This document shows, piece by piece, positions 12,391 to 23,369 of a DNA stretch of 64,000 bases (position 1 is the stretch's first letter; each line of letters opens with the position of its first letter). The translations under genes and the position numbers were made by a program. This DNA is from Allium sativum (lineage: Eukaryota; Streptophyta; Magnoliopsida; Asparagales; Amaryllidaceae): NCBI GenBank assembly GCA_030737875.1, contig CM060912.1, positions 206,473,231 to 206,537,230 of the forward strand, given 5' to 3'. The notes under the pieces are model-generated. The model was not told the DNA's origin and ran no database searches. It saw only the letters and a program-made list of their open reading frames with translations.

Positions 12391-12875
12391 TTATTTTGGA
12401 CAGTAAGGGTCCTTTTTAATATCTAATGATCTGACAACCATAGGCGTACTAAGTGGATATGCTTTATCCATTTGAAAACTCTTCAGGATTTTCTCAATAT
12501 AATTTTATTGATGGGTAAATATGCCATTTGTATAATGCTCAATCTATAGACCAAGATAGTATTTAGTTTTGTCAAGATCTTTCATTTCAAATTCCTACTT
12601 CAAGTAATATATTGTTTCATCAATCTCCTCTGGAGTCTCAATCAAATTTACATCATCAATATATACCATTAAAATAGTAAATTCCTTCATCGATTTTTTA
12701 TTTTATTTTATATAAAGGCACGTGGACAAATGAGATTGTTTTTATACCCAGCTTTTACCAAATATTCACTAAAGCTGTTATACTAGATTCTTCTGGATTG
12801 TTTCAAACCCTATAGTGATCATCTTAGAATTAATGAATTCATCGACTTTGATTTTGCTTCAGGCAACTTAAATCC
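12361..12875 (-). pseudogene. copia reverse transcriptase remnant, C-terminal part
   Basis: The minus-strand translation reads, in order, FKLPEAKSKS, a frame-broken stretch, then GIYIDDVNLIETPEEIDETI, EFEMKDLDKTKYYLGL, NGIFTHQ and ILKSFQMDKAYPLSTPMVV. YIDD occupies the place of the catalytic YVDD box of copia RT. In-frame stops follow YYLK, YLGL and THQ. The N-terminal end is cut at 12875 by the nested copia; the rest of the domain is at 17015-17290. Confidence 0.9.
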
Positions 12876-13773
12876 TGTTGAATTTATGTGATTCAAATAT
12901 TTGTTTAAGAGAGAAAGAAATTAATTGATTCAATTAATTAATTGTGCTACATGTGGTAATATTTAAGAGGATATTTTAGAAGGAAACAATTAATTGCATA
13001 ATCAATTAATTAATCAATGGATTTATAAATGAGGAAAGAAGTATATTTATAAATTCATTGATTTTGTAATATGAAGAAATAAACAATTAGGCTTGGAGAA
13101 TCAAGTAAGGGAGGAAACATATGGAAACCAAGATCTTCACTTTGTCTACACTACAGTCGAATCATGGACATTTAGAAAAGTTTGACACAATCAGGAAATT
13201 AATTCCCTTAATCTCCAAGCAATCTTTCATCCTAAAGCTTATTTATATCTTCATATTAATGGAGTGTGAATGTGAGAGAGCATCCACTTTTATCCGCTTC
13301 TTCAGTAATCCCTAATTAGGCAATCAATTATGGGTTTTGAGTGCATACAAGTCTTTGTTTAAATTGATTATTAAATTTGTAATTATAGTTTAGTGTCTCC
13401 GTTTACTACCTATAATTTTATATTTTTTTCTCTCTTGTGTTCTCTTTTGTACTCCCTTTAGTGAAATAAAGAATAATTGTTGGGTCTATGGATGTAGACA
13501 TATCCGAACCACGTTAAATCTTTATATCTTCTTCTCTTCTTCTATTTCGTCTTGTTTGTGGTTATTTTTCATTAAGTTGGCTGTTGGTAATTAATTGACA
13601 AGCTAGATCCTCTTTTTCGTATTGCCCCTGCGCCTTTTGTATTCCGCTGTGCAATTTTGGAGTTTGTGCAAATCAAATCAATATTTTGCACAATAGATTG
13701 GTATTGGAACAATTTGTGCAATTATTTTGCACAACATATTGGTATTAGAGACGTGCAATTATTCACACAATAT
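12876..13773 (+). repeat. 5' LTR of the nested copia
   Basis: Homologous along its length to 16101-17014. The 3' limit is ambiguous because a CAATTTGTGCAATTAT unit followed by a PBS-like TTGGTATYRGAG occurs three times (ending near 13694, 13736 and 13773). I take the last because that gives the same unit count and similar length as the 3' LTR. Confidence 0.75.
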
Positions 13774-13902
13774 ATTTGTATCGAAGCTAGTTTTCTTGTT
13801 CTTGATTAGTTACCAATGGGTAATTCTTTTAGTAGTGGTAAGAAAAATTATGGCGTCACCAAATTTGTTAGAAGAGAAGTTTTTGGGACATAGAAGGTCA
13901 AA

Positions 13903-14190
13903 GTGAAGACTAATGACGATGTTCTTCGGCAACAACTTCATTCACTTAGAGGAAGAGATAAGATGCAAAAGTGCTTTGGAGCAGATATGCATAAATCCCA
14001 CTTCATGGGTTCTAGTAGTGGTGCTTACTATTATTATAAGAAGAAGGGACATTTCATACGAAAGTGTTCAGCTCTTAGAAAGAAGAGAGAGAAGAAGGAG
14101 AAAGCTTCAATTTTGGCAGCACTTAGATTCGATGCAGATAGATGTGATAATGTTACATCGTTATTTTTAGCTAGTATTTCGAGATTATAA
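13903..14190 (+). pseudogene. copia gag remnant with broken zinc knuckle
   Basis: The frame from 13903 contains AYYYYKKKGHFIRKC followed by a Lys/Arg/Glu-rich tract. This aligns with the copia nucleocapsid knuckle CX2CX4HX4C, but the first two cysteines are replaced while the His and last Cys remain. Zinc binding would be lost. It is only about 95 codons, far shorter than a normal gag, and the N-terminal region was not recognised. It is followed at once by the protease motif. Confidence 0.75.
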
Positions 14191-14509
14191 GTTGGGTAAC
14201 TGATTCTGGAGCCTCTTGTCATACGACGCCAGAAATAAATTGTTTTGTCAGTTATAAGAAGATTAATGGTGAAGCAGTTCGTTTGGAGAATGACACATCT
14301 TTTCATGTTATAGGCTTCGGAAGCATGAGGTTTAAGATGCATGATGGTGTTATTAGAACTATCACGGATGTTAGACATGTTCTGATGCTGCATAAGGGTT
14401 TGTTGTCAGTTGGAGCTTTGAGTAGACTTGGTATGAGGATAATAATAGATAGAGAGAATTCAAGAGTGACGAAGGGTTCCTTGATAGTGATGAAATGGGT
14501 ATTAGTCGA

Positions 14510-14510
<1 letters not shown>
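14190..14510 (+). pseudogene. copia aspartic protease remnant
   Basis: The translation near 14190-14230 reads WVTDSGASCHTTPE, the copia protease signature with the catalytic Asp in DSGAS. It continues with VIGFGSMRFKMHDG, ITDVRHVLMLHKGLLSVGAL and GMRIIIDRENSRVTKGSLI, all typical of the protease to pre-integrase stretch. The frame runs straight into a long (TA)n at about 14512, which disrupts the downstream coding sequence. Decayed but clearly identified. Confidence 0.85.

Positions 14511-14511
<1 letters not shown>

Positions 14512-14571
<60 letters not shown>
14512..14571. repeat. (TA)n microsatellite inside copia pol
   Basis: About 60 bp of TA dinucleotides, with one TG-containing interruption, lies between the protease and pre-integrase segments. 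It must have expanded after the element stopped being functional. Confidence 0.95.
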
Positions 14572-14639
14572 GCTTCGTGGAGAGACAGTTTTGGGGGATT
14601 CGGTAGTTTCTACTGATTCTAGCATTTCAGATTACTCAG

Positions 14640-15430
14640 TAATGGCACCTTCGTTTAGGTCATGTTGATGAGGAGAGTCTTGAAGTATTAAAGAAGCGTA
14701 GGTTTATTGCTGGTGATTTCTAATCAAAGCCTAGCTCTCGTGGAGATTGTTTTTTTGGAAAGAAGAAGCATGTCACATTTGATGTTGGAAGACCTAGAGC
14801 TACAGAGTTTCTAGAGTATGTTCATTCTTATATGTGGGGACCCACCCCAATTGCATCTTTTGGTGGAGCCAGTTTCTTTGTCGTATTTGTTGTTGATTTC
14901 TCATGGAAGGTCCAAGTCTATTTCATGAAGAGTAGATCCAAAATATTTGCCCAATTTCGAAAGTGGAAGACCTTAGTTGAAAAGAAGACAGGAAAGAAGT
15001 TGATAGTTCTTAGAGTTGGAAATAGTAGTGAATTTTCATCATAAGAATTCACTAACTATTGTGCGTCCTAACACATATGTAGATATTTTTCAACTAAGTT
15101 GCATTTTTTGGAGTGGCGGAGAGCACGTGCCGGATATTATGGGAAAGAGCTACGAGCTTGAGACCGACTGCTAATTTAGAGAGGGATTTTGGGAATAAGC
15201 AATATCTGCGGCAGTATTTCTCATCAATCGTACACCTTCTACTGCCATAAATATGGAGATCTCAGAAGAAGTATGAAAAAGAGCCTGTTGACTATTCATT
15301 TCTTAAAGTGTTTGGTTGTTCATCTTATTTAGAAGATCAGGGACATGATAAGCTGAAGCCTAGAGGAACCAAACATATTTTTTTAGGATATGGAATGAAT
15401 AAGTATAGGTTTGTGGTGAAAAATAACTAA
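14640..15430 (+). pseudogene. copia integrase remnant
   Basis: The pre-integrase HRLGHVDEESL-like segment lies near 14650 (WHLRLGHVDEESLEVLKK). The core follows: EYVHSYMWGPTPIASFGG, FFVVFVVDFSWKVQVYFM with one catalytic Asp, then LRVGNSSEF where active elements have a second catalytic Asp (LRSDNGGEF). That Asp is replaced by Gly here. Frameshifts follow; HIFLGYGMNKYRF near 15380-15415 marks the C-terminal integrase region. Not functional. RT and RNase H, which should come next, are absent. Confidence 0.85.
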
Positions 15431-16090
15431 GAGAATTGCGACTAGCGGGCATAAGATATTTTATGAGAGGTCTTTAATGAACATAGAGCCTTTATCACGT
15501 GACGACGTCAGGAGGACACAAAATTTCCAAACACATTTGGAATCATCATATTGTTTCCATATTCGAAGATAAAAGTGGTATTTTCGATGGTACTATGGTT
15601 GATGAGAAGATTTCATATATCCAGACTCTAGATAGAGCTCTGTCACAGTTAAGGCTTTTGCTTCTGCTGGTCTTGTTTGTGAGCATGTTAGAGGTGGCAA
15701 TTTAACTGCTTATGCTGTTCGTTGTGCGGAACTTGATGTTGAGTTTGATAATGTAGACATAGTGAAGTCGAGTAAAATTCTTGAGAAGGAGGTTGAAGTA
15801 GATAATATTGAGTACGCCATCACTCAATATAGGATTGAGAAGGAGAAACACGCTATGAAGTCTCCATTAGTCTTTCAGATTTCTGTATCTACAAGATTGT
15901 CTCCTTCATTCGGATTTTTCGAAAAACTTGGTATTTTCTTGTATGTACTTTATTTGTTGATGTGCATAGTATCTTTCTTATGCTTGGGAAAGATTTAGAA
16001 GCTCTGTTTGGGTAATATTACCCAAAATAATTCACATGGAGCTTGATAATGTTGAACCAACAATTTGCTGAGATTTGGTTATATTTGAAT
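15431..16090 (+). other. Nested copia, residual non-coding tail
   Basis: Short open frames (15499-15705, 15762-15998) show no RT or RNase H motif. The piece probably represents the end of pol and the 3' untranslated region after an internal deletion. Confidence 0.5.
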
Positions 16091-16100
16091 CAAGGTGGAG
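16091..16100 (+). other. Polypurine tract of the nested copia
   Basis: CAAGGTGGAG immediately precedes the 3' LTR TGTTGAATTT, the standard plus-strand primer position in copia elements. Confidence 0.85.
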
Positions 16101-17014
16101 TGTTGAATTTATGTGATTTAAATATCTATTTAAGAGGGAAAGAAATTAATTAATTGATTCAATCAATCAATTATGCTATATATGGAAATATTTGAAAGGA
16201 TATTTTAGAAGGAAACAATTGATTACATAATCAATTAATTAATCAATGAATTTATAAATGAGTGAAGAAGTATATTTATAAATTCATTGATTTTGTAATA
16301 TAAAGAAATAAACGATTAGGCTTGGAGAATCAAGCAAGGGAGGAAACGTATGGAAACCAAGATCTTCACTTTCTATTTACACTACAATCAAATTATGAAT
16401 ATTTGGAAAGGTTTCAAGACAATCAGGAATTTAATTCCCTTCATTTCTAAGTAATCTTTTATCCTTAAGCTTATTTATATCTTCATAGTAACGGAGTGTG
16501 GATGTGAGAAAACACCCACTATTATCCTCTTCTTCAGTAATCCCTAATTTCTCTGGTCAATCAATATGGGGTTTTGAGTGCATACAAATCTTTGTCGAAA
16601 TTGATTATTTAGTTTGTAAATATAGGTCAGTCTCTCCATCTACTACCTATAATTTTGTAATTTTTCTCTTTTATGTTCTCTTTTGTACTCTCCTCAGTAA
16701 AATAAATAATAGTTGTTGGATCCGTAGACGTAGGCATAGCCGAACCACGTTATATTTTTGTGTTTTCTTTTCTTCTTCTATTTTGTTTTGTTTGGTGGTA
16801 ATTTTTCATTGACTTGGCGGTTAATAATTAATCGAAAAGCTAGGTCCTCTTTTTTGTATTACTCCTGCACTTTTTTGTATTCCACTGTGCAATTTTGGAG
16901 TTTGTGCCAATCAAATTAATATTTTGCACAACAAATTTGTATCGGAGAAATTTGTGCAATTATCCTACACAATAGATTGGTATCGGAGCAATTTGTGCAA
17001 TTATCTGCTCAACA
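16101..17014 (+). repeat. 3' LTR of the nested copia
   Basis: 914 bp, homologous to 12876-13773. It also ends with three CAATTTGTGCAATTAT-like units separated by GTATCGGAG words and finishes CTCAACA before the TATCC flank. Confidence 0.85.
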
Positions 17015-17290
17015 TATCCATCTTGGATTCTTATGTAAGTATCGGTATCCAATTCACCGTATATATAAGCTATTACGACATCAGTTGATCTTATATCAAG
17101 CTTCTTAGAAACTATAAGGCTTATCAAATATCGAAATGATATGGCATCCATAATAAGAGAGTATGTTTCTTTAAAGTCAAAACCTGGTCTCTGCAGAAAA
17201 CCTTGTGCAATAAGTTGTGCCTTGTATCTCACAACTTCATTTTTATCATTTCAATTTTTCATTTTAAGCGTCTTCTTGTTGCGATTTGTA
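17015..17290 (-). pseudogene. copia reverse transcriptase remnant, N-terminal part
   Basis: The minus strand encodes NEVVRYKAQLIAQGF, QRPGFDFKETYSLIMDAI, FRYLISLIVSKKLDIR, DVVIAYIYGELDTD and TYIRIQDG. This is the fingers region of copia RT (VRYKARLVAQGF, ETYSPVMD, DV-TAYLYG in active elements). It joins to the C-terminal part at 12875 across the nested element. Upstream of 17290 on the minus strand the coding match fades; no integrase is seen. Confidence 0.9.
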
Positions 17291-17481
17291 TGCTACTAAT
17301 ATTCATTTATGAATACACTTCATGTGCTTATAGTTTTGTGCTTATAGTCTTGAAGTATATTAAGATTTTCATTACAATAATACTTAGAAGGATGTTGTAA
17401 TCTATCGTTCATGCCCTTGGCATTCTTTATAACTACAAATGTTATTTATATTCTTCAGGAATATGCGTGTGTGTGTCTATA

Positions 17482-17513
<32 letters not shown>

Positions 17514-18596
17514 CGTATATATTAATAAGTTCTGCATATCGCAACTACCACTTTAACGGATATTAAGAGTTCCATTACAACAATTCTTAAAAGCAGGAAG
17601 TGGTCCACTCATCGGGTTTTATACTAAGATTTTCATCACAACAATACTTAAAAGACTGTTGTAATCTACATTTATTGTTATTTGCATTCTTTATCACTAC
17701 TAAAGTTATTTAAGTTCTTTCGAAATTTGTATACTTTCATCGTTTATACCTTCAAGTTATTGTAAACATTTTAAATAATTTTGCTACATTAATCAATTCA
17801 ATTATCTCTGAAAGTACAATGCTCATAACACATAACATGTCGTTGACACTATATGGTGCTTCAGTAACTTTAGTGTGCTTTTGTCATTTTATATATTTCT
17901 AATTTTATTTAATGGACATAGGTAAAAATTTCTTAATTAGGAGAATTTTATGATGGCTAATCATGTTTCTTTCTAATATGAGATTTTTAATCCAATTATA
18001 AATATAAGTGCTTTGTTATTTATTAATTTATCATCGATGATTTTTTCATTGTCAGTTCTATACATGATATTTTGAGATCTCAAAACTTATCATGTTTTAC
18101 GTACCTAAACCACTTTTAGGGTTATTTGACAATCATGTCATGGAATTCTTTCAAAGCAACCTTAAGTGTTTCTCCAAGAACACTAACCTCCTTTACTTGG
18201 CATCTTTATGACTTACTAAAAAAAACTGACTTTTATACCCCATTTTAGTTGTGGTTTACACCTTTCAATTCTTCAGGGATTCAAATAAGTCTGTTAGGGA
18301 CATAATTGATAATTTATCAAAGTTACTTAATATATTGCATCATTCTTATATATTAATACCAACGATCGATGCAAACTTGTATCCCTTTATCCTCCCCCTC
18401 AATGTTGACAAATATTGTCACATTAAATAATAAGCCCTCTTTGGATTCTCGTAAATTCATTATATGTATTTCAATTGTTAGAGGATAATGCTCTTATTAG
18501 TTGATAAGATGCATTTATATTATATTGCTTATTCTCTTTCATTTATCTAGTAACTTAGAGGAATTTTCTAATTATATATATCATTTGAATATGCAT
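17291..18596 (-). other. Decayed copia interior with a thrice-repeated 45-bp word
   Basis: No coding match was found where integrase would be expected. A unit TTTTCATYACAAYAATACTT...GTTGTAATCT occurs at about 17359-17405 and 17621-17668, with a shortened copy near 17561-17597. A TA/TATG microsatellite lies near 17480-17520. Confidence 0.5.
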
Positions 18597-18708
18597 ATGA
18601 CTTCAGGTCATTCAATATTGATGTCAATCAACTTTTTGAATTACTAAATAATATATGCATAATTTATAATATGAGTTCATAACAACTTCAGGTTGTCAGT
18701 TAAATATT

Positions 18709-18765
<57 letters not shown>

Positions 18766-20260
18766 GCGTCCACGAATTATATATGTAACAAATTTACATA
18801 TTCTTTCTCATTCGAGTTATCGATTTTAGAACAAATTGCTTATAAGGTTCCAAATTGTTAAATTTTGCTTATCAAGCAATGTCAATGCGAATATTATAGG
18901 CCGTATTCTAATGTTCAAAATGTCTAGTTTGGAACTGTATTGAAGTTCTGGTTTAAATGAAATATATAAACAACTTTAAGTTGTTAAAATTTATTCTTTA
19001 ATACAACATGTAAATGTAAATGTAAATATATAAGCAAGATACAACTCATTTTGAAAATTTTGAAGTCTTTGGATGCATCATCATTGCCACATATGATGTA
19101 ACTTATTTAAGAAGTACAATGTTATTATTTTACACGGTTTCAATAAAGCTTTAGGCTTTTAAATTATGAATTATTTCAAGTCCATTGATTGACGAACTTT
19201 AGGTTCCTATGCATATACGTGTGTGTATACGTATGTATATAGACATATTTATATCAAGTTTATTAATTTATGATGAACTTCTGGATCTCGATCTTTTTGC
19301 TTACTTCTAATTTAGAAGCTTTTACATTCTTGCTAATTGTCAAGATTTCAAACTTGTAAACTTTATCAAAAAGTTTTTTCTTCATAATTGAAGACTTCAA
19401 GTCTCAAACTTTGAGTTATACAACTTCTAACTTAAAAAATTCTTTTCATAACTTTAGGTTGTGGTTGGTGGTTCTAACATTTTTTATTTCTTCCAATACA
19501 TTATATACAACATGCTGAATATATCGAATAATAATACATATGTCTATTCTTATTTCAAACACAAGCATTCATCATTTAAGTTACAATAACTAATGCATTT
19601 ATGATAACATCATAGTATAATATATTACCATAATGATACATTCAATGCATTTATTAAAAGACAATGGAAATAACCGTTATGTGGTCCAAATATATGAATC
19701 AAATAAATAAATTTTACTTATATCAACAAAATAAAAATTGGATCTAGCTACAATATTGATCAATGATAAAGATGAAATGAGCAACTTATAGTTGTACTGT
19801 ATTTCTCAATAATCATATTTTCTAAAAATACCATATATATGCATAATGTATAATCAAAAATTGAGTAAAAGCCTAGATTTTACATTCTCACATAAATGAT
19901 TCGAAAACTTGCTGATCTGTACATAAAACCCACAATTTTTTTTGACATGCTTTAGGTTAAAATTATACAATCTATATAAAGATCTTCTTTTTACATCAAA
20001 ATTACCTCTTATCATTATAGAAACTGCAGGTTCTAAATTTTCCATTTTATAACAAAAATTGTTTTTGCATTCACTTCAAGTGTGTTAAATAAAGATTAGT
20101 ATTTATATCTTAACTTAATATGATCTTCGAGATGCATAATTTCCTTTTAAAAGTTTTATTATAATTTACATATTATTTTTTATTTTAAATTGAAGCAAAT
20201 TCTCTAGAAAGTGCTTTTATTCACACATGAAAGTCATTTTACTATTTTTCTTCAAGAAAA
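18597..20260 (-). repeat. Series of short hairpins with constant loop, variable stem
   Basis: Reading the plus strand: ATGAC-TTCAG-GTCAT (18597-18611), ACAAC-TTCAG-GTTGT (18682-18696), AACAACTTTAAGTTGTT (18969-18985), AAAGC-TTTAG-GCTTT (19145-19159), GAAC-TTTAG-GTTC (19194-19206), AGACTTCAAGTCT (19392-19404), AACTTTAGGTT (near 19450), CAACTTATAGTTG (19782-19794), CACTTCAAGTG (20072-20082), TTTTCTTCAAGAAAA (near 20246). The loop core is TTYARG on this strand (CYTRAA on the element's sense strand), while the 4-6 bp stems differ yet stay self-complementary. Same type at 10013, 23722 and 2671. Confidence 0.7.
18713..18766. repeat. (TA)n(CA)n compound microsatellite
   Basis: About 35 bp of TA followed by about 18 bp of CA dinucleotides, ending CACGCGTC. 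Confidence 0.95.
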
Positions 20261-20276
20261 TAGTATTTATTATAAA

Positions 20277-20454
20277 TGTAATAATCTCTTCTAATAATAA
20301 ATTTCTTCAAGAAACCAAGGAAAAGAATCACCAAAGCCGAGCTTTTTCTTTGACCATGGGGACTAGTTTTTTTCCTTTCCCTCTGCTGCCTATCCCAAAT
20401 CTCTTCTTTCTCTCTCGATAGTCCTCCCCGTCTCCTTCAATCCTTCGCCGCACC
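20277..20454 (+). repeat. 178-bp direct repeat, left copy
   Basis: It matches 21132-21309 over its full 178 bp with a few substitutions. It starts TGTAATAATCTCTTCTAA and ends TTCGCCGCACC, with a C/T-rich right half. The two copies frame a 677-bp spacer. Starting TG and ending near CA is compatible with a tiny LTR-like (TRIM) element, but no target duplication or convincing primer site is visible, so a local duplication is equally possible. Confidence 0.8.
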
Positions 20455-21131
20455 TGATCAGCATAGAAATATGTTATTTTATGCACCTATATTTTATCCT
20501 TTTGTATATAAATAAATATTACATTGGGTATTATTTTGTTGTTTTTACATATGAGTTGTTCAAGCCTTATACAGCCTTAAAAGTGAAGAATATACGCCAT
20601 ATACATGAAGAATTGCATAGGGAGCTGTCATTGGAGGCTAATTGTGTTCACATTGGGCTAGCATATTTTCTTTTGAAAGAGATAAAAGAAAAGATCTTTG
20701 GAAATCTTCTAATGGACACATGGCGTAGAGGGATAAGTTGAGGATCATACCATAATCTTTGATGAGGAGGCCCATTTAGATGATTAAGGCTTGCAACTCA
20801 GCTATAAATACACATGTATACCTATTGTAAAGATATACTTTCCTGCTGTAATCCTTCTGCCATTAATCTAGTTTAGTTTCTTTTCTCTTTTATGCTTTTT
20901 ATTTTCTTTGCAATTAGTGCCATCTACACAATTAGGTTCGGCAGAGTACTAGTTGTCTTTTGCACTTATTTTTATTAGTGATTTACCGTTTGATTAGATT
21001 CAGCGGTAATCCTAACTCTATTTTCTATTTTTTATTTTATTCTTGCAATTTTAATTTCTTCTTTTTATTTGCTCTCCTAGGTCAAATTGGATTTGATTAG
21101 ATTCAAATCTGATTCATAGTTTTGTTTGCTT
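20455..21131 (+). other. Spacer between the 178-bp repeats, with promoter-like TATA
   Basis: It contains CTATAAATACAC near 20801 followed by a pyrimidine-rich leader, looking like an LTR promoter region. An 86-codon open frame from 20481 has no recognised family. Origin unknown. Confidence 0.4.
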
Positions 21132-21309
21132 TGTAATGATCTCTTCTAACAATAAATTTCTTCAAGAAACCAAAGAAAAGAATCACCAAAGCTGAACTTT
21201 TTATTTGACCATGGGGACTGGTTTTTTTCCTTTCCCTCTGCCGCCTATCCCAAATCTCTTCTTTCTCTCCCGATAGTCCTCCCCGTCTCCTTCAATCCTT
21301 CACCGCACC
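21132..21309 (+). repeat. 178-bp direct repeat, right copy
   Basis: See left copy at 20277. This copy continues into a longer C/T-rich leader-like sequence (CCCTTTCCCCGGCTTTCTCC). Confidence 0.8.
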
Positions 21310-22560
21310 CTTTCCCCGGCTTTCTCCCTTGTCCTTAGTTCAAAGCTCGGCTATAAATCGGTCTCACTTTTCTCCCTATGCTTAGATCTGACCTCTCCTT
21401 CTCTAGCATTTCTCCTTTGATGCTCTTGAGCCCTGATTTAGATTGCTGGTTCAACATGTCTAAGGTAGGGGTTGGAGGACTGTGTTGCGATCAGATCTGT
21501 TTCTTATTTTTGAGATTTAATTTCTTTCCTCTGTTACGTTCTCCTTTGTTCGATCTATTTCCTGCCACCTTTTCATCTTGAACCTACACCACCTCCTGAC
21601 CCCTCATTACCACTAATGCAACGTCCTTAACCCTAACACCTAGGGTTTCCACGCGACTTACCTTACTACAACCAAATATGGATGCTAGCAAACATGGAAT
21701 AAGGGATCCAAGTGGCATTGTGTTATCTCTTCTTGGGATCTCATTGACCTGTTCCCTTTCTGCGACCATTTTCATGGTGGTTTTTTTGTTAAGGTCGCGC
21801 TTGTGCTTCCCGAGTTTTCTGTGTTGAGTTTTTGACTTGTTGGTGGCGATGTTGTCTTCTCATTTGCATGGTGCCCCATGGTCCTCTCGAATTTCTATCA
21901 CCTTCTTCATTTCACTACTTCTCATTGCCTCCTCTTTGGACTAGGCTATTTATCACTGTCGCGTACCGAGCTTGCGTTGCCGCATGACATACATCTGTGT
22001 TATTGGATAATTTTCTATTTGTGGAGTTGCAACGTGCATAATCTTTGGCTTGGTGAGTTTATAACTTTTGTGATAATGTTTTGTCTAAAATTATGGCTTG
22101 GTGTTTATTGGTATGTTGGGGTTTGTTTTGTTTGATGTCTCTTGGGTCTCGACTTGCAATTGTGAAGATGTTGTTATGTTGTGTGTGTTAGGTTTTTGAT
22201 GTATTTCTCGGTAGTGCATTTTCTTGGGGCTTTTTGGAATCATGCGATGAGCCGGAGTATGCATTTTCGTATTGTTGTAGTTTTCTTAGGTTGCAATTTA
22301 GCTTATGTAATGTCCTTTGAGTGAATTTGTAACTTTACTCACTACGTGGAGTCATGAATTTGTAGTCTAGAAATAGTGTCTAGCTCTGGGTCTATAATCC
22401 AGATAGGATGTAGTGGACGGTCCACTTGAAAAACCGTCTATGGTGGACGGTTCACCTTAAAAACCGAATGTAGTTGTTTGGTAAACTGACAAACTCCAAT
22501 AATATTGGTAATTATTATTTTTTTATAATAATAAGTGTTTGTGGTCACATTAAAATCGGT
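21310..22560 (+). other. GC-richer insert of unknown origin
   Basis: Base composition and codon-like texture differ from the AT-rich surroundings. It opens with a C/T-rich leader and CTATAAATCGG near 21351. Open frames of 63-85 codons (21378, 21878) are not recognised. It ends near CGGTCGGCCTTGCC, after which AT-rich copia leader resumes at a TTTCTTCAAGAAA palindrome. It could be captured host transcript sequence or part of another transposon; no clear terminal repeats were found. Confidence 0.4.
22413..22472. repeat. 30-bp tandem repeat, two copies
   Basis: Units start GTGGACGGTYCAC at 22413 and 22443. The first contains the palindrome GTGGACGGTCCAC, and both continue into AAAAACCG. Confidence 0.8.
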
Positions 22561-23354
22561 CGGCCTTGCCAAATATATTTCTTCAAGAAATCATGTATAG
22601 CATAAAATTGGAATATAAGTCTTTTTCCTTTTACTAAAACTTTTCCCTATCATCGACTTTTCAAATCATTTCCTATCATTGAATTCTAGATCCTTTGATA
22701 TAAGAAAATATTAAATGCCCTTATATGCTTTGAGGCTTTATTTCAGCTTTTGAAGGCCTTAACTTTTCAGCCTTTTGCATATGACCTTCAGGTTCCCTTT
22801 TTTAGATTTGAAAAGATTTGTTTACATCATGTTTCAAATTTTCCTTTTTCAATTTCACTTCCAGTGATAAATCAAGAGAGAATCTGTCCTCAGTCTTTCC
22901 AAAAGAATTACATATGAAAAGTAATAATAGATTGGGAAAGATAATATTAGATATACCTCTATATCATCAATAATGTAAATAATACATGCATAATCAAATC
23001 TCCATCAAATTGGATTTGGAAAACTTAAAATTAGATCCGTAAAGAATTGAAAGAATAAATCTAGACATATATTTTGGACCAATAAAAATAATAGATGTAA
23101 AAAATAGATCCATTAGAACACAATCTAGATCTACAAAAAAAAAAAAAAAAAATCGAAAAACAGATCTAGAAGTTTAAATTAGATCTAGAAGAATAGAAAA
23201 TATACTAAATTCATAGATCCATCAATCAAAATTCTCAAACAAAAAAAAATTGCAAAATAAGTTTGGAAATCCATGAATTAAGAATCCTCATTTTTTTTAC
23301 TTACATGAGAAATCCATAGATGTATAAGATTTAAAAAAATAGCTCTAATAGAAT
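22561..23354 (-). other. 5' leader of the minus-strand copia element
   Basis: AT-rich, with several AGATCTA/TAGATCT words. There is no gag start or zinc knuckle on the minus strand, though gag would be expected here. The element is therefore gutted on its 5' side. Confidence 0.5.
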
Positions 23355-23369
23355 CTTGTGCTGATAGCG
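23355..23369 (-). other. Primer-binding site of the copia element
   Basis: The minus strand reads CGCTATCAGCACAAG directly after the 5' LTR end. This resembles the CGTTATCAGCAC form, a variant of the TGGTATCAGAGC initiator-tRNA-Met complement, common next to LTRs of Tork-like elements. Confidence 0.75.

Larger units (their letters stand above)
12876..17014 (+). mobile_element. Nested Ty1/copia element, plus strand, with both LTRs
   Basis: It runs from TGTTGAATTTATGTGATT at 12876 to CTCAACA at 17014. Flanks are AATCC (12871-12875) and TATCC (17015-17019), a 5-bp duplication with one substitution. The insertion splits the older element's RT exactly between its IQDG and FKLPEA segments. LTRs are about 900 and 914 bp. 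The interior encodes gag, protease and integrase remnants, but RT and RNase H are deleted, so it is defective. It is younger than the minus-strand element. Confidence 0.9.

Noticed and set aside
17291..20260. Integrase or gag of the minus-strand copia
   Set aside because: I looked on the minus strand for HHCC, DSGAS, zinc knuckle and integrase core words and found none.
20240..20310. TTTCTTCAAGAAA as a heat-shock element
   Set aside because: It contains a TTCnnGAA core but fits better with the surrounding hairpin series; a single core is weak evidence for heat-shock binding.
20277..21309. Interpretation of the 178-bp repeat pair as a complete TRIM element
   Set aside because: No target duplication, no convincing primer site or polypurine tract next to the repeats, so it is listed only as a repeat pair.
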